Part shown: positions 1 to 9,961 of the stretch, piece by piece
Layout of the letters: each line of letters starts with the position of its first letter
How positions within the stretch are numbered: position 1 is the stretch's first letter
NCBI GenBank assembly: GCA_030679035.1
Contig: JAUXTH010000116.1
Coordinates: 19,729 to 83,728, forward strand
Source of the DNA: Methylobacter sp.
Lineage (GTDB): Bacteria; Pseudomonadota; Gammaproteobacteria; Methylococcales; Methylomonadaceae
DNA: 64,000 bases
Direction: 5' to 3'
Made by a program: the position numbers and the translations under genes
Notes under the pieces: model-generated
Seen by the model: only the letters and a program-made list of their open reading frames with translations
Database searches by the model: none
Told to the model about the DNA's origin: nothing

Positions 1-301
<301 letters not shown>

Positions 302-365
302 TTAATTCGACAATTAACCTGGTGGACTAAAGTACACCAAAACTCTTATCTAGTGTAGATCAATT

Positions 366-908
366 ATGTTGCGAATTTATTTATTGCTATGTTGCAGTTT
401 TTTTTCTTTTGCTGTTACCGCGGACGATGATGTCTGGCTTTTGGTGGATACCAAAGCCCTCACCATTGAGGTAAAAAAAGGTCAGCAGACTCTTGAAACC
501 TTAAATGATATTGCCATTGGACAAGGTGGTGCGGGGTTTAAAAACCATCGGGGCGATAACGTCACTCCTTTTGGAAGTTACAGGATAGGTTGGGTTGGCG
601 AACAAAGTAATTTTCGGAAGTTTTTCGGTTTAACTTACCCGTCCGCAGAGGATGCCCAAAAAGCCCTGAAGGAGGGTGTTATTAATCAGGTGGCTTATAA
701 CAGCATCATAACCGCTCATCGGGCGCATCAAGTGCCGCCGCAAAATACACCTTTAGGCGGTCGGATCGGCATTCATGGCCTGGGACGAGCGGATGAAAAA
801 ATTCATAAATCGATGAATTGGACGCATGGTTGTATCGCATTAACTAACGGCCAGATTGATCATTTGAGTCATTGGCTGGATAAGGGAACAGTGGTAAAAA
901 TAAAATAA
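366..908 (+). CDS. L,D-transpeptidase (YkuD family)
   Basis: 180 residues with a signal peptide (hydrophobic 4-17, likely cleavage after Ala19), so the enzyme is periplasmic. The YkuD catalytic pattern is visible: His137 in IHGLG, then THGC at 153-156 with Cys156 as the nucleophile. Such enzymes use the meso-DAP of peptidoglycan stems as acceptor or donor, either making 3-3 crosslinks or attaching Braun lipoprotein through its C-terminal lysine. The next gene is a small alanine-rich outer-membrane lipoprotein that ends in Lys, which favours the lipoprotein-anchoring (ErfK/YbiS-like) role, but this is inference. There is no LysM domain, unlike many enterobacterial paralogues. Start chosen at the first ATG before the signal peptide. 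Confidence 0.85.
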   Translation: MLRIYLLLCCSFFSFAVTADDDVWLLVDTKALTIEVKKGQQTLETLNDIAIGQGGAGFKNHRGDNVTPFGSYRIGWVGEQSNFRKFFGLTYPSAEDAQKALKEGVINQVAYNSIITAHRAHQVPPQNTPLGGRIGIHGLGRADEKIHKSMNWTHGCIALTNGQIDHLSHWLDKGTVVKIK

Positions 909-992
909 AGCTGGAAAATAAATTTAAAACAGTGCACAATTTAAATTAGTAAGCGTTTTTTTTGTAGTAATAACTTTGAGAAGGAAAATAAG

Positions 993-1250
993 ATGAAAAA
1001 AGTAATGAAATTATCTATGGTTGCCATGGTTGCTTTATTGGCTGTTGGTTGTGCAAGCACTTCTGATATCGAAAACCTGCAATCACAAGTTGATGGCTTG
1101 AAAACTTCTGTTGCTCAAGCGTCTGCTGATGCTGCTTCTGCTTCTTCACAAGCTGCTGCTGCTGAAGCTGCTGCTAACCGTGCAGCTCAGTATGCTCAAG
1201 ACACAAACAGCAAACTGGACAGCATGTTCAAAAAATCAATGATGAAATAA
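993..1250 (+). CDS. Lpp/OprI-like alanine-zipper outer-membrane lipoprotein
   Basis: 85 residues. A lipoprotein signal peptide ends in the lipobox LAVGC, with Cys20 as the lipidated residue; the next residues (Ala, Ser) would not retain it in the inner membrane. The mature part is a heptad-like Ala/Ser/Leu helix (residues 22-75) typical of the trimeric Lpp/OprI fold, and the protein ends in MMK with a free C-terminal Lys, the residue that L,D-transpeptidases attach to peptidoglycan in Lpp. A strong ribosome site (GAGAAGGAA) precedes the ATG and a classical intrinsic terminator follows, fitting a highly expressed monocistronic gene. It lies 84 nt after the L,D-transpeptidase gene. Confidence 0.85.
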   Translation: MKKVMKLSMVAMVALLAVGCASTSDIENLQSQVDGLKTSVAQASADAASASSQAAAAEAAANRAAQYAQDTNSKLDSMFKKSMMK

Positions 1251-1272
1251 ATCATCTCTGATTTGAAAATAA

Positions 1273-1306
1273 AAAGCCCGGTGGGATTCCACCGGGCTTT
1301 TTTTTT
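1273..1306 (+). terminator. Rho-independent terminator of the Lpp-like gene
   Basis: A perfect 12-bp stem, AAAGCCCGGTGG paired with CCACCGGGCTTT around a GATT loop, is followed by an uninterrupted T-tract. It starts 22 nt after the lipoprotein stop codon. Confidence 0.93.
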
Positions 1307-1390
1307 GAGTGCTTGATTGAGTTGTGCGGATTTGAATCCAAGCCCCGCTTACCCATGGTAGAATAGACCCTTTTTGAATCCATCATATTC

Positions 1391-2368
1391 ATGCGTTTAG
1401 TTAGAGGGTTATCTCATTTAGAACCGTTAGAACACGGTTGCGTACTGACGATTGGAAATTTTGACGGCCTGCACTTAGGTCATAAAGCCGTAATAGAAAA
1501 GCTGGCTGAGCGGGGCAAGGCACTTGGTCTGCCAGTTGTCGTTATGACTTTTGAGCCGCAACCGCTGGAATATTTCCTGGGTGAAAATGCACCGTCACGG
1601 TTGATGCGCATGCGCGAGAAAGTGATCCGGTTTTCTGAATTGCCCGTTGATGATTTATTGATATTGCGATTTAATCAACACTTTGCCGACTACGATGCCG
1701 AGCAGTTTATTGAAGATGTTTTGGTGCAAAAACTGAATGTAAAGCATCTGGTGGTCGGAGATGATTTTCATTTTGGTAAGGCCAGACGCGGTAATTTCGC
1801 GCTGCTCAAGGACAAGGGCAAGAAATTCGGTTTTGATGTCGAAGATACCGGGTCTTACCAAGTCGCCGGTCTTCGAGTCAGCAGCACCCTGATCAGGGAT
1901 GCGCTAGGCGATGGCGATTTGGCGCTGGCTGAAAAACTACTCGGATGCCGTTATTCGGTTTGCGGACGTGTGGCGCATGGCGACAAGCGCGGGAGAACCA
2001 TCGGCTATCCCACCGCCAATATACAGATGTTTAGAAAAAACACCCCGGTTAACGGCGTGTTTGCCGTGACCATGACCGGTATTGATGGACGAGAATTTGA
2101 AGGTGTCGCGAATGTAGGCACCCGGCCCACGGTTGATGGCGGGTCGAAAGTTATACTGGAAGCGCATTTGTTCGATTTTGATAAAGAAATTTACGGACGT
2201 TATGTGGAAGTGCATTTCAAACAAAAGATCAGGGATGAAATGCGATTTAAGACACTGGATGAGCTTAAAGTCCAGATTGTAAAAGATGTGGCTGAGGCCA
2301 AAGCCGCGCTTAGCTCCCAGCACGCTTGCGGCATACACACCCTCCCTGGTGATAAAAATTTTTGCTGA
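1391..2368 (+). CDS. ribF: bifunctional riboflavin kinase / FMN adenylyltransferase
   Basis: 325 residues. The N-terminal FAD synthetase domain has the nucleotidyltransferase signature [10 protein letters not shown] at residues 22-31; the C-terminal flavokinase domain starts near residue 190 with [20 protein letters not shown], which holds the GxPTAN motif. The enzyme converts riboflavin to FMN and then FAD in the cytoplasm. It heads the classical ribF-ileS-lspA cluster and its end nearly touches ileS. The last 18 or so residues (from about nt 2312) look like an extra tail beyond the usual family end, and their DNA holds a CACC...GGTG palindrome of the kind seen in the repeats elsewhere in this window, so the natural C-terminus may have been altered by repeat DNA. 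Confidence 0.95.
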   Translation: MRLVRGLSHLEPLEHGCVLTIGNFDGLHLGHKAVIEKLAERGKALGLPVVVMTFEPQPLEYFLGENAPSRLMRMREKVIRFSELPVDDLLILRFNQHFADYDAEQFIEDVLVQKLNVKHLVVGDDFHFGKARRGNFALLKDKGKKFGFDVEDTGSYQVAGLRVSSTLIRDALGDGDLALAEKLLGCRYSVCGRVAHGDKRGRTIGYPTANIQMFRKNTPVNGVFAVTMTGIDGREFEGVANVGTRPTVDGGSKVILEAHLFDFDKEIYGRYVEVHFKQKIRDEMRFKTLDELKVQIVKDVAEAKAALSSQHACGIHTLPGDKNFC

Positions 2369-2379
2369 GTGAAATTGCT

Positions 2380-5211
2380 ATGACGATGGATTATAAAAAA
2401 ACACTGAATTTACCCAACACTGCGTTTCCGATGAAAGGCAATCTGGCCCAACGTGAGCCGGAACGCCTGAAAAAATGGAACGAAGCGGATCTGTATAACA
2501 AAATCAGGCAGGAGTTTGCCGGAAGACCCAAGTTTGTTCTGCATGACGGCCCTCCGTATGCTAACGGCGAAATTCACATCGGCCATGCGGTCAATAAGGT
2601 GTTAAAAGACATCATCGTTAAATCTAAATCGTTAAGCGGCTTTGATGCGCCTTATGTGCCGGGCTGGGATTGTCACGGTTTGCCGATTGAATTACAGGTA
2701 GAGAAAAAAATTGGCAAGGCGGGCGTTAAAGTTTCTCCAGCCGTGTTCCGCAAAGCCTGCCGCGAATATGCCGGTAAACAGGTCAATATACAAAAAGAGG
2801 CCTTTATCCGGCTGGGTATTTTAGGCGATTGGGAGCATCCGTATTTAACGATGGATTTTGCCTTTGAAGCAGATATTGTGCGCTCGTTGGGCAAGATCAG
2901 CCAGAACGGTCACATAGCAAAAGGCGCCAAGCCGGTGCATTGGTGTACCGATTGCGGTTCTGCATTGGCTGAAGCGGAAGTCGAGTATGAGGACAAACAT
3001 TCGCCTGCGGTTGATGTGCGTTTTCAGGTCGTTAATGAAGACGGATTTTTGAGCCATTGCCATCATGTGCCTGAGCATGAAGGTTCCGGCCCATTATCGG
3101 TGGTGATCTGGACAACCACGCCGTGGACATTGCCGGCAAACCAGGGCGTCGCGTTAAACGCTGATTTTGAATATGCCGTGGTGCAATGCGAAAAAGACGG
3201 TAACAAAGAGCGTCTGGTTGTTGCCGAAGCTCTGCTTAAAGATGCGATGCTGCGTTACGACATCGAAAATTATCATGTCATCGCCTATTGCAAAGGCTCC
3301 GAGCTGGAGCATCAATTATTGCAACATCCTTTTTACGACCGGCAAGTGCCGATCATTCTGGGCGACCACGTTACCACCGAAGCCGGTACCGGTGCGGTGC
3401 ATACAGCGCCGGGACACGGTCAGGACGACTATGTGGTTGGCTTGAAATACGGCTTGCCGGTCGACAACCCGGTCGGCAATGACGGCGTTTTCCTGCCGAA
3501 CACGGAAATCTTTGCCGGTGAACATGTGTTCAACGCCAATGCTCACGTCTTGGAAGTGTTGGAACAACAAGGCAAGCTGCTGCATCACGTCGCGATACTG
3601 CACAGCTATCCGCATTGCTGGCGGCATAAAACCCCGATTATTTTCCGGGCCACGCCGCAGTGGTTTATCTCGATGGATAAAAACAGACTGCGCGAACAGG
3701 CGCTGAATGAAGTCAAGCGCGTGGCTTGGATTCCCGAATGGGGGCAGGCGCGTATCGAAAGCATGATGGAAGGCAGGCCTGACTGGTGCATCTCCCGTCA
3801 GCGCACCTGGGGCGTACCGATCACGTTTTTCGTCCATAAAGAAACTGGCGAGTTGCATCCGCGCACGGCCGAATTGGTTGAGCAAGTGGCCCAGCGCATC
3901 GAACAACAAGGCATAGAAGCCTGGTTTGAACTGGAAGCGGCCGAATTGTTGGGCGATGAGGCCGAGCATTACGAAAAAATGACCGATACGCTGGATGTCT
4001 GGTTCGACTCCGGCGTGACCCACGCTTGCGTGTTGGAAAAGCGCGAGCAGTTGCACTTTCCGGCCGATTTGTACCTGGAAGGCTCCGACCAGCATCGCGG
4101 TTGGTTCCAGTCATCGTTGCTGGCTTCGGTCGCGATGAATGAGGTTGCGCCTTACAAGGCCGTGTTGACGCATGGATTTACCGTCGATGCCGACGGCAAG
4201 AAAATGTCCAAATCAAAGGGTAATGTGGTTGCCCCGCAATCGGTCATGAAAGACCTGGGCGCGGATGTGTTGCGTCTCTGGGTTGCATCGACCGATTATC
4301 GCGGCGAGATGAGCGTATCGGATGAAATTCTACGACGCACCTCTGACGGTTACAGACGCCTTAGAAATACCGCACGGTTTTTATTGTCCAATCTGGATGA
4401 TTTCGACCCGGCGCAACATGCCGTCGAAGATAAAGATTTGCTGGCGCTGGATCGCTGGGTGGTGGACAGGGCGTTCGCATTGCAGGAAGAAGTTAAAACC
4501 GCTTACGAAACGTACCAGTTTCAGCATATCTACCAAAAAGTGCATCATTTTTGCGTGATCGATCTGGGCGGGTTTTACCTGGACATCATCAAAGACCGTC
4601 AATACACCGCAAAAGCCGACGGTTTGGCACGGCGTTCGGCGCAAACCGCGATGTACCATGTGCTTGAAGCCTTGACCCGCTGGCTGGCGCCGATCATCAG
4701 TTATACGGCTGATGAAATCTGGCAATACCTGCCGGGCGAGCGTAGCGAGTCGGTGTTTTTGGAAACCTGGTACCAGGGGCTGGTCACGCTGGATGACGAT
4801 GCCGTTTTGAATCGTGAATTCTGGCAAAAAGTTATGGCCGTTCGAGCCGTTGTCGGTAAGGAGCTGGAAAAAAGCAGAGCCAAAGGCGACATCGGTTCCT
4901 CGCTGAATGCGGAACTCGAATTGTACTGTAATGCCGAGTTTTTTGATGACTTGAACCGGTTGTCGGATGAACTGCGCTTTATCTTTATTACTTCCAATGC
5001 CACAGTCATGGCTGAAGGCAATGCGCCAGAAGACGCCATTCAGACTGAAATCGACGGCGTTAAATTAAGAGTCGTCGTTTCCGAACATGAAAAATGCGTG
5101 CGCTGCTGGCACCAACGGCCCGAGGTGGGTAAACATTCAGAACATCCCGAACTGTGCGGCCGTTGCGTGGAAAACGTCGCGGGCGATGGCGAGCACCGGC
5201 ATTATGCGTGA
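2380..5211 (+). CDS. ileS: isoleucyl-tRNA synthetase
   Basis: About 943 residues, the expected bacterial length. Class I motifs are present: HIGH in [10 protein letters not shown] near residue 65 and KMSKS in [11 protein letters not shown] near residue 608. The C-terminal zinc-binding cysteines (CVRCW ... CGRC, residues about 905-930) mark the eubacterial form. It charges tRNA-Ile and edits Val-tRNA. The frame is open from a TTG at 2362, but family alignment (MxDYKxTLNLP) supports ATG 2380 or ATG 2386; 2380 is chosen. It overlaps the lspA start by 8 nt, indicating translational coupling. Confidence 0.97.
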   Translation: MTMDYKKTLNLPNTAFPMKGNLAQREPERLKKWNEADLYNKIRQEFAGRPKFVLHDGPPYANGEIHIGHAVNKVLKDIIVKSKSLSGFDAPYVPGWDCHGLPIELQVEKKIGKAGVKVSPAVFRKACREYAGKQVNIQKEAFIRLGILGDWEHPYLTMDFAFEADIVRSLGKISQNGHIAKGAKPVHWCTDCGSALAEAEVEYEDKHSPAVDVRFQVVNEDGFLSHCHHVPEHEGSGPLSVVIWTTTPWTLPANQGVALNADFEYAVVQCEKDGNKERLVVAEALLKDAMLRYDIENYHVIAYCKGSELEHQLLQHPFYDRQVPIILGDHVTTEAGTGAVHTAPGHGQDDYVVGLKYGLPVDNPVGNDGVFLPNTEIFAGEHVFNANAHVLEVLEQQGKLLHHVAILHSYPHCWRHKTPIIFRATPQWFISMDKNRLREQALNEVKRVAWIPEWGQARIESMMEGRPDWCISRQRTWGVPITFFVHKETGELHPRTAELVEQVAQRIEQQGIEAWFELEAAELLGDEAEHYEKMTDTLDVWFDSGVTHACVLEKREQLHFPADLYLEGSDQHRGWFQSSLLASVAMNEVAPYKAVLTHGFTVDADGKKMSKSKGNVVAPQSVMKDLGADVLRLWVASTDYRGEMSVSDEILRRTSDGYRRLRNTARFLLSNLDDFDPAQHAVEDKDLLALDRWVVDRAFALQEEVKTAYETYQFQHIYQKVHHFCVIDLGGFYLDIIKDRQYTAKADGLARRSAQTAMYHVLEALTRWLAPIISYTADEIWQYLPGERSESVFLETWYQGLVTLDDDAVLNREFWQKVMAVRAVVGKELEKSRAKGDIGSSLNAELELYCNAEFFDDLNRLSDELRFIFITSNATVMAEGNAPEDAIQTEIDGVKLRVVVSEHEKCVRCWHQRPEVGKHSEHPELCGRCVENVAGDGEHRHYA

Positions 5212-5683
5212 TTTCGTTATGCTGAAATGGCTATGGCTGTCGCTGCTGGCGGTCATTCTGGATCAAGCGAGCAAGCTTGCTATAGCGGGTTCCATGCACT
5301 TGTACCAATCGATTGAGATCATGCCGTTTTTTAAGCTGACTTATGTGCACAATCCCGGCGCGGCATTCAGTTTTCTAAGCGAAGCAGGTGGTTGGCAGCG
5401 CTGGTTTTTCGCCGGATTGGCGTTGGCGATCAGCGCGGTCATCGCGGTCTGGCTGACCCGCTTGAAAAAGCATGAAACCTTGCTGGCGGTGGCTTTGGCG
5501 CTGGTTCTGGGCGGGGCTGTCGGCAATTTGATTGATCGGCTGGCTTACGGCTATGTGATCGATTTTCTCGATGTTTATTATGACACTTGGCATTGGCCCG
5601 CTTTTAATATCGCAGACTCCGCGATTACCTTGGGTGTGATGTTAATGCTGGCGGAATCGTTCGGCTTGAAACGGTCGGATTAA
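5204..5683 (+). CDS. lspA: prolipoprotein signal peptidase (signal peptidase II)
   Basis: About 159 residues with four hydrophobic segments. The two catalytic aspartates are visible, in GNLIDR near residue 110 and in FNIADSAIT near residue 137. It cleaves lipoprotein signal peptides at the lipid-modified cysteine, for example in the Lpp-like protein and LpoA in this window. The frame is open upstream into ileS, but that part is a shadow of ileS; ATG 5204 ([11 protein letters not shown]) gives the usual length, and ATG 5219 is the alternative. Third gene of the ribF-ileS-lspA cluster; the fkpB-ispH pair that often follows is absent here. Confidence 0.95.
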   Translation: MRDFVMLKWLWLSLLAVILDQASKLAIAGSMHLYQSIEIMPFFKLTYVHNPGAAFSFLSEAGGWQRWFFAGLALAISAVIAVWLTRLKKHETLLAVALALVLGGAVGNLIDRLAYGYVIDFLDVYYDTWHWPAFNIADSAITLGVMLMLAESFGLKRSD

Positions 5684-5684
5684 T

Positions 5685-5782
5685 AATAGAACGCGGATGA
5701 CGAAGATTAGGCGGATTAACGCAGATAACCCAATAAAAATCTTATCTAATCATAATTATCTGCGTCATCCGCGTTCTATTTT
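5685..5782. repeat. long imperfect inverted repeat, 'hydroxy-GGATGAC' family copy 1
   Basis: Arms around AGAACGCGGATGACG on the left and CGTCATCCGCGTTCT on the right flank an AT-rich centre. The same arm consensus recurs at 9836-9960 and 57385-57512, and a variant at 31010-31081, always between genes. Here it sits between the convergent lspA and ampD genes, where the hairpin could act as a bidirectional terminator. The family label is only a convenience. Confidence 0.8.
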
Positions 5783-5791
5783 TTCAATTAA

Positions 5792-6334
5792 TTACTTCAA
5801 TAACCCTAAAAGCCTTTGCCAGTCAAACGATGCGCCCGGATCGGTTTTTCGTCCGGGCGCAATATCACTATGCCCGGTAATGCGTTGCGTCGATAGTTTG
5901 GGATAAGCTTCAAGCAAGGCGCGAGTCACGGCGGCGAGCTGCTCATATTGCCGGTCGGTATAGTCAATATATTCAGTACCTTCAAGTTCTATGCCGATAG
6001 AAAAATCATTACACCGTTCCCGGCCTTGATAGGTCGACTTTCCCGCATGCCAAGCGCGCTTATCAAAGGGCACATACTGAACACAACTCCCATCGCGTTT
6101 AATCAGCAAATGTGCCGATACTTTGAGTTGATAAATTTCTTTAAAATAGGGATGTTCGTCCGGACCAAGCCGATTGCAAAACAGCCTGTCTATATAATCA
6201 GTGCCGAACTCGCCGGGCGGAAGGCTGATGCAGTGGATAACCAGCAATGAAATATCCGCAGGCTCAGGCCTTTTATCACAGTTTTGTGACGGAGTTTGGG
6301 GAATTTCGGTTAACCGGTGTTGGCTTATTTTCAT
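5792..6334 (-). CDS. ampD: 1,6-anhydro-N-acetylmuramyl-L-alanine amidase
   Basis: 180 residues, no signal peptide, so cytoplasmic as expected for AmpD. Amidase_2 fold motifs are present: LLVIHCISLPPGEFG with zinc ligand His34, then ITGHSDIAPGRKTDPG with His155 and Asp165 as the remaining zinc ligands and Lys163 nearby. It removes the peptide from anhydro-muropeptides during peptidoglycan recycling. It converges on lspA across an inverted repeat. The opposite strand gene at 6427 diverges from it. Confidence 0.95.
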   Translation of the reverse strand: MKISQHRLTEIPQTPSQNCDKRPEPADISLLVIHCISLPPGEFGTDYIDRLFCNRLGPDEHPYFKEIYQLKVSAHLLIKRDGSCVQYVPFDKRAWHAGKSTYQGRERCNDFSIGIELEGTEYIDYTDRQYEQLAAVTRALLEAYPKLSTQRITGHSDIAPGRKTDPGASFDWQRLLGLLK

Positions 6335-6426
6335 GGCTTAGTCAAAGAAGTAAAAACGGAAACACAGCACAGTATTAGGGGTAAATGTGCATATTATTAG
6401 TCATAACATTACTTGGGGGATAGGCT

Positions 6427-8520
6427 ATGACTAATTTATTTTTAAATGACAGCGGATATATCGCTATGGATGATAGGCCGCAAATAAATTCAGGATTGGG
6501 ACAATCGAATAAAGCCCGGGTTTTCGCCAGTGTTAAGCCGGTTTTTTTTCAGCATTTTGAACAAGCGGTTGATGACTGTTGTATGCGGATTGATCTTGAA
6601 TTCGGCTTGCAGTTAGGCAAAGACCGCGAAAAAATGAGCAAAGATCAATACATAAAGCTGCTGGAATATCTTCGCTCTGTTCGGAAAGATATAAAACAGG
6701 ATTATTTGTGTAAAATTAACGATAGTTTTGGCGACACTGACCGGAAAACGGCAAATAACCAAAGTGGGCAATTGGACTTTTCTAAAGTCTCGCTAATCAG
6801 CGATGACACAGTAAAAGAAAACCATGCGATTGCTGAAATTATCCGCCAGTGTGAACATTTATTTTATGAGGAATTAACCAGCCTTAATCATACTCAGCTT
6901 GCAATCCAGTCGGGCAAACAATCGATTGCCGACAGTCAAAGTCCGATATTTCCGGGGAAGTTGGTTCGCGCCTTGGTTGGGGTTGTTAAGCAGCTGAAAT
7001 TAAACGCAGATGCAAGAATTGCGTTGTACAAGGCATTTGAAGTCAATGTGTTTAGTCAGCTGGGGTTTATTTATCGCGAAATCATTAAGCGGTGCGAAAC
7101 CGCTGGCCCTAAGCAGCTGTATGTGGTTAGCGAGATCAAGGAAGAGATTGATCCGGCTCCTGCAAGCGCCGAACAGCCAAGTGCGGAGTTTAGGCTGTTG
7201 CAGAAAAAACTGGAGCTATGGCGATTTGTCCAATTTCCTTCCTCATACGACCCAATTTCAGTTAGCGGAAACGCATTTTTTGAACATTTTGAAATAAAAA
7301 ACGCCTTGCAGGTTCTTCGGCAATTTAGCGATGATTCAGGTCAGGGTGATAAGAAGCTGCCTTTGAAATTGCGGGCGCTTAAAAAACTGGAGGAGCTGAA
7401 CTTTAGTGGCAGGGTCAAAAATCTGGCCAAAGATGATGAAGACGTACTGGATTTGGTGGCGTTAATTTTTAATAAAATAGCCGAGGACGAATTGATTCAG
7501 GATGCTGTAAAAACAGAGGTTCTACAGCTGGAAATTCCGCTGGCGGCGGCCTCTTTAGGGCGGTACAGCGTTTTTACAAATGGCGGCAATCCTGTCAGGC
7601 AGTTGCTTGATGATTTGTTTGCAGCCGGGATGTTTTTAAATACGGATGACCATGACGCCGTGTTAATACAGGAGCGTGTTGCAAGCGCAGTTAAGAAAGT
7701 GACCAAAGTGGGCGGCTTCGAGTTTTCCGGCTGGGCGGCAGAGGCGGACGAGTTTTCGAACTATCTGGGTAAGCAAAAACAGTCCAGTAAGAGCATCGAG
7801 GAGAACACCAAGCAGTGTATGATAAATCAACAAGCCTTGGCGTCGAGTCGGAAAACAGTCGTTGCAGCCATTGAAAACAGCCTGAAAGGCAAAGCTCTGC
7901 CGGTAGCGATAGTCGAGTTTCTGCGCGATGTTTGGTCGGAGGTCTTGCTGGATGCTTATATGGGCAAGGAGCAGCAGCCAGAGCAGTGGGAAAAGTCGAT
8001 TCAGGCCATGGATGAGCTGATTGTAAGCGTGATGCCCCCGGCGGATGACCATCAAAGAAAGCAGGTATTAAAAGTATTGCCGGGGCTGATTGCAGAATTG
8101 AGGAAGGGCTTGAAGCAAATCTCATATGATAAAGCTGCGCAGGCGAAATTTTTTAAAGATCTTGCGGTATGGCATATTATCTTGATGGATAAAAAGGGAA
8201 AAACGGCTAAAGACTGTGTCATAGCTGTTCAATACGATAAAATAAAAGCGCTGGTAATTGCTGACGACAGCGCGGAGCAGGCTGGGAATATTGCCGAGCA
8301 AAGCTGGGTTGCATTCATCTCGGAAGCCGGAAAGCAATGGGGCAAGATGCTTTGGAAAGATGCCGGAAACATGCTGTTTGTCGGCAAAAATGGAATGAAA
8401 ATGTTTGAAATCCAAGCGGACGAGCTGGCAGAAAAGCTGCGGATGGGGCAGGCTGCCATTGTTAAGGTTAATGAAAAAACGATCACCGAACGGGTGCTGA
8501 CAGAATTAATAGGCTTATGA
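6427..8520 (+). CDS. DUF1631 family protein
   Basis: 697 residues, no signal peptide or membrane segment, largely helical by composition. The sequence has the general look of the proteobacterial DUF1631 family: an N-terminal helical region followed by a C-terminal module (about residues 620-697) with WGKMLWKDAGNMLFVGKNG. Function is not established; in other bacteria such genes neighbour c-di-GMP or NAD genes, and old annotations as thymidine phosphorylase are unreliable. A strong ribosome site (GGGGGAT) precedes ATG 6427. The stop overlaps the nadC start (ATGA), so the two are probably co-translated. Family assignment is from memory of its C-terminal pattern. Confidence 0.75.
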   Translation: MTNLFLNDSGYIAMDDRPQINSGLGQSNKARVFASVKPVFFQHFEQAVDDCCMRIDLEFGLQLGKDREKMSKDQYIKLLEYLRSVRKDIKQDYLCKINDSFGDTDRKTANNQSGQLDFSKVSLISDDTVKENHAIAEIIRQCEHLFYEELTSLNHTQLAIQSGKQSIADSQSPIFPGKLVRALVGVVKQLKLNADARIALYKAFEVNVFSQLGFIYREIIKRCETAGPKQLYVVSEIKEEIDPAPASAEQPSAEFRLLQKKLELWRFVQFPSSYDPISVSGNAFFEHFEIKNALQVLRQFSDDSGQGDKKLPLKLRALKKLEELNFSGRVKNLAKDDEDVLDLVALIFNKIAEDELIQDAVKTEVLQLEIPLAAASLGRYSVFTNGGNPVRQLLDDLFAAGMFLNTDDHDAVLIQERVASAVKKVTKVGGFEFSGWAAEADEFSNYLGKQKQSSKSIEENTKQCMINQQALASSRKTVVAAIENSLKGKALPVAIVEFLRDVWSEVLLDAYMGKEQQPEQWEKSIQAMDELIVSVMPPADDHQRKQVLKVLPGLIAELRKGLKQISYDKAAQAKFFKDLAVWHIILMDKKGKTAKDCVIAVQYDKIKALVIADDSAEQAGNIAEQSWVAFISEAGKQWGKMLWKDAGNMLFVGKNGMKMFEIQADELAEKLRMGQAAIVKVNEKTITERVLTELIGL

Positions 8521-9347
8521 CAGAACAGTTGAAAACGATAGATATAACACCCTTCCTCGAAGAAGACATCGGTTCCGGAGATATAACCGCGGCGATCATT
8601 CCTGAAGCGATGATCGCTGAAGCTGAAGTGGTTACCCGGGAAGACATGGTGCTTTGCGGCCAGGCTTGGTTTGACGCGGTTTTTAAAGCGTTGGATGCCG
8701 GCGTTAAAATCGACTGGCTGGCGGCAGAAGGCAAGGCCGTCGGCAAAGATACGGTTTTATGCAAACTCAGCGGTGCGGCCAGAGGATTGTTGACCGGCGA
8801 GCGCACCGCGCTGAATTTGCTGCAAACCTTGTCGGCAACGGCAACGGTTGCCAGGCAATATGCCGATGCGGTTTCCGGCACGGGCTGCAAGGTGCTGGAT
8901 ACCCGAAAAACCATTCCGGGCCTGAGAAATGCGCAAAAATATGCGGTCGCGTGTGGCGGTTGTTACAACCATCGGATCGGCTTGTATGACGGGGTCTTGA
9001 TCAAGGAAAACCACATTATAGCGGCAGGCTCCATAGCCAATGCAATCCGGTCTGCACGTGAGTTGACTTCGGTTCCGGTGGAAGTGGAGGTCGAATCCAT
9101 GCAGGAATTTCAACAGGCTGTCGCCGCAAAGCCTGACCGGATCATGCTGGATAATTTCAGTTTTGAAGACATGGTCGCAGCGGTAAAATTAAATGCCGGG
9201 GCCATAGAGCTTGAGGCTTCCGGCAATATCGATCTGGACAATATCAGGGTAGTTGCCGAAACAGGCGTCGATTATATTTCGATCGGCGCATTAACCAAGC
9301 ATGTCAGGGCGGTCGATTTATCGATGCGCATTAAGCTGGTGCATTAA
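8517..9347 (+). CDS. nadC: nicotinate-nucleotide pyrophosphorylase (carboxylating)
   Basis: 276 residues, typical for quinolinate phosphoribosyltransferase. Family motifs in order: EEDIGSGDIT, GERTALNLLQTLSATAT, DTRKTIPGLRNAQKYAV, GGCYNHRIGLYDGVLIKENH, DRIMLDNF and LEASGNI. It converts quinolinate and PRPP to nicotinate mononucleotide in de novo NAD synthesis. The start overlaps the stop of the DUF1631 gene by 4 nt (ATGA), and a flavin reductase-like gene starts 2 nt after its stop, so the three form one operon. Confidence 0.97.
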   Translation: MTEQLKTIDITPFLEEDIGSGDITAAIIPEAMIAEAEVVTREDMVLCGQAWFDAVFKALDAGVKIDWLAAEGKAVGKDTVLCKLSGAARGLLTGERTALNLLQTLSATATVARQYADAVSGTGCKVLDTRKTIPGLRNAQKYAVACGGCYNHRIGLYDGVLIKENHIIAAGSIANAIRSARELTSVPVEVEVESMQEFQQAVAAKPDRIMLDNFSFEDMVAAVKLNAGAIELEASGNIDLDNIRVVAETGVDYISIGALTKHVRAVDLSMRIKLVH

Positions 9348-9348
9348 C

Positions 9349-9831
9349 ATGATTGAAAACCCGGAGACATTGGTCAAACAGATCAGTCACGGCGTTTATG
9401 TGATTGGCGTTGGTGTCGGCGAGCGTCAAAACGCCTTTACAGCGGCCTGGGTGATGCAGGTGTCTTTCGATCCGTTGTTACTGGCGATCAGCATTAATCC
9501 CGAGCATTATTCTTATCAGTTGTTGCAGGAAAGCGGCGTTTGCACGGTGAATGTTCTGGGGCGGGATCAGTGTGCGCTAGCCGAGCATTTTGGCCGATCC
9601 GCTCCAGATAAGATGGCCGGATTCCAGTGGCAGCAAGCCGAAACCGGAGCGCCGGTTTTATCCGAAAGCTTGGCTTATTTTGACTGTCAGGTCAGCCATT
9701 ATGCCGATGCGGGCGATCACAAAATCGCCGTCTGCAAAGTGGTTGCAGCTGCAACGCTTAATCAGGGGCGACCGTTGTTGTACAGCCAGACCGGTGATAT
9801 GGACGGCAGTAGTGAACTATTCAATAGTTAG
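9349..9831 (+). CDS. flavin reductase-like domain protein
   Basis: 160 residues from ATG 9349 (MIENPETLVKQISHGVYVIG). It matches the FMN-binding split-barrel flavin reductase pattern: GVYVIGVGVGERQNAFTAAW with the flavin-contacting start of the fold, then LLLAISINPEHYSYQL, GVCTVNVLG and HFGRS, and a hydrophobic IAVCKVVAA strand. Proteins of this type reduce FMN or FAD with NAD(P)H, or simply bind flavin; the physiological substrate is unknown. It is tightly linked to nadC, one nucleotide after its stop. The frame is open further upstream inside nadC, but that portion is a shadow. Confidence 0.8.
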   Translation: MIENPETLVKQISHGVYVIGVGVGERQNAFTAAWVMQVSFDPLLLAISINPEHYSYQLLQESGVCTVNVLGRDQCALAEHFGRSAPDKMAGFQWQQAETGAPVLSESLAYFDCQVSHYADAGDHKIAVCKVVAAATLNQGRPLLYSQTGDMDGSSELFNS

Positions 9832-9835
9832 GGAA

Positions 9836-9960
9836 ATAACACACGGATGACGCAGATTGGACGGATTTGCGCGGATTTTTACAAGCCATTTGTTATGTGC
9901 TTTTTAATCAGTGTTTATCCGCCAAAATCCGTGTCATCCGTGTTCTAATTTTAAATAGAA
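9836..9960. repeat. long imperfect inverted repeat, family copy 2
   Basis: Left arm with ACACGGATGACGCAGATTGG and right arm with AAAATCCGTGTCATCCGTGT, separated by an AT-rich loop containing TTTGTTATGTGC. The internal sequence as well as the arms match the copy at 57385-57512, so these two are true dispersed copies rather than chance hairpins. It lies between two convergent genes. Confidence 0.85.
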
Positions 9961-9961
9961 C

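Noticed and set aside
3316..4095. Long minus-strand frame of 259 codons
   Set aside because: Antisense shadow of ileS, which has strong motifs throughout; composition is that of the reverse frame.
5087..5203. Extended N-terminus for lspA
   Set aside because: It is the out-of-frame reading of the ileS zinc region; LspA homology starts at 5204-5219.
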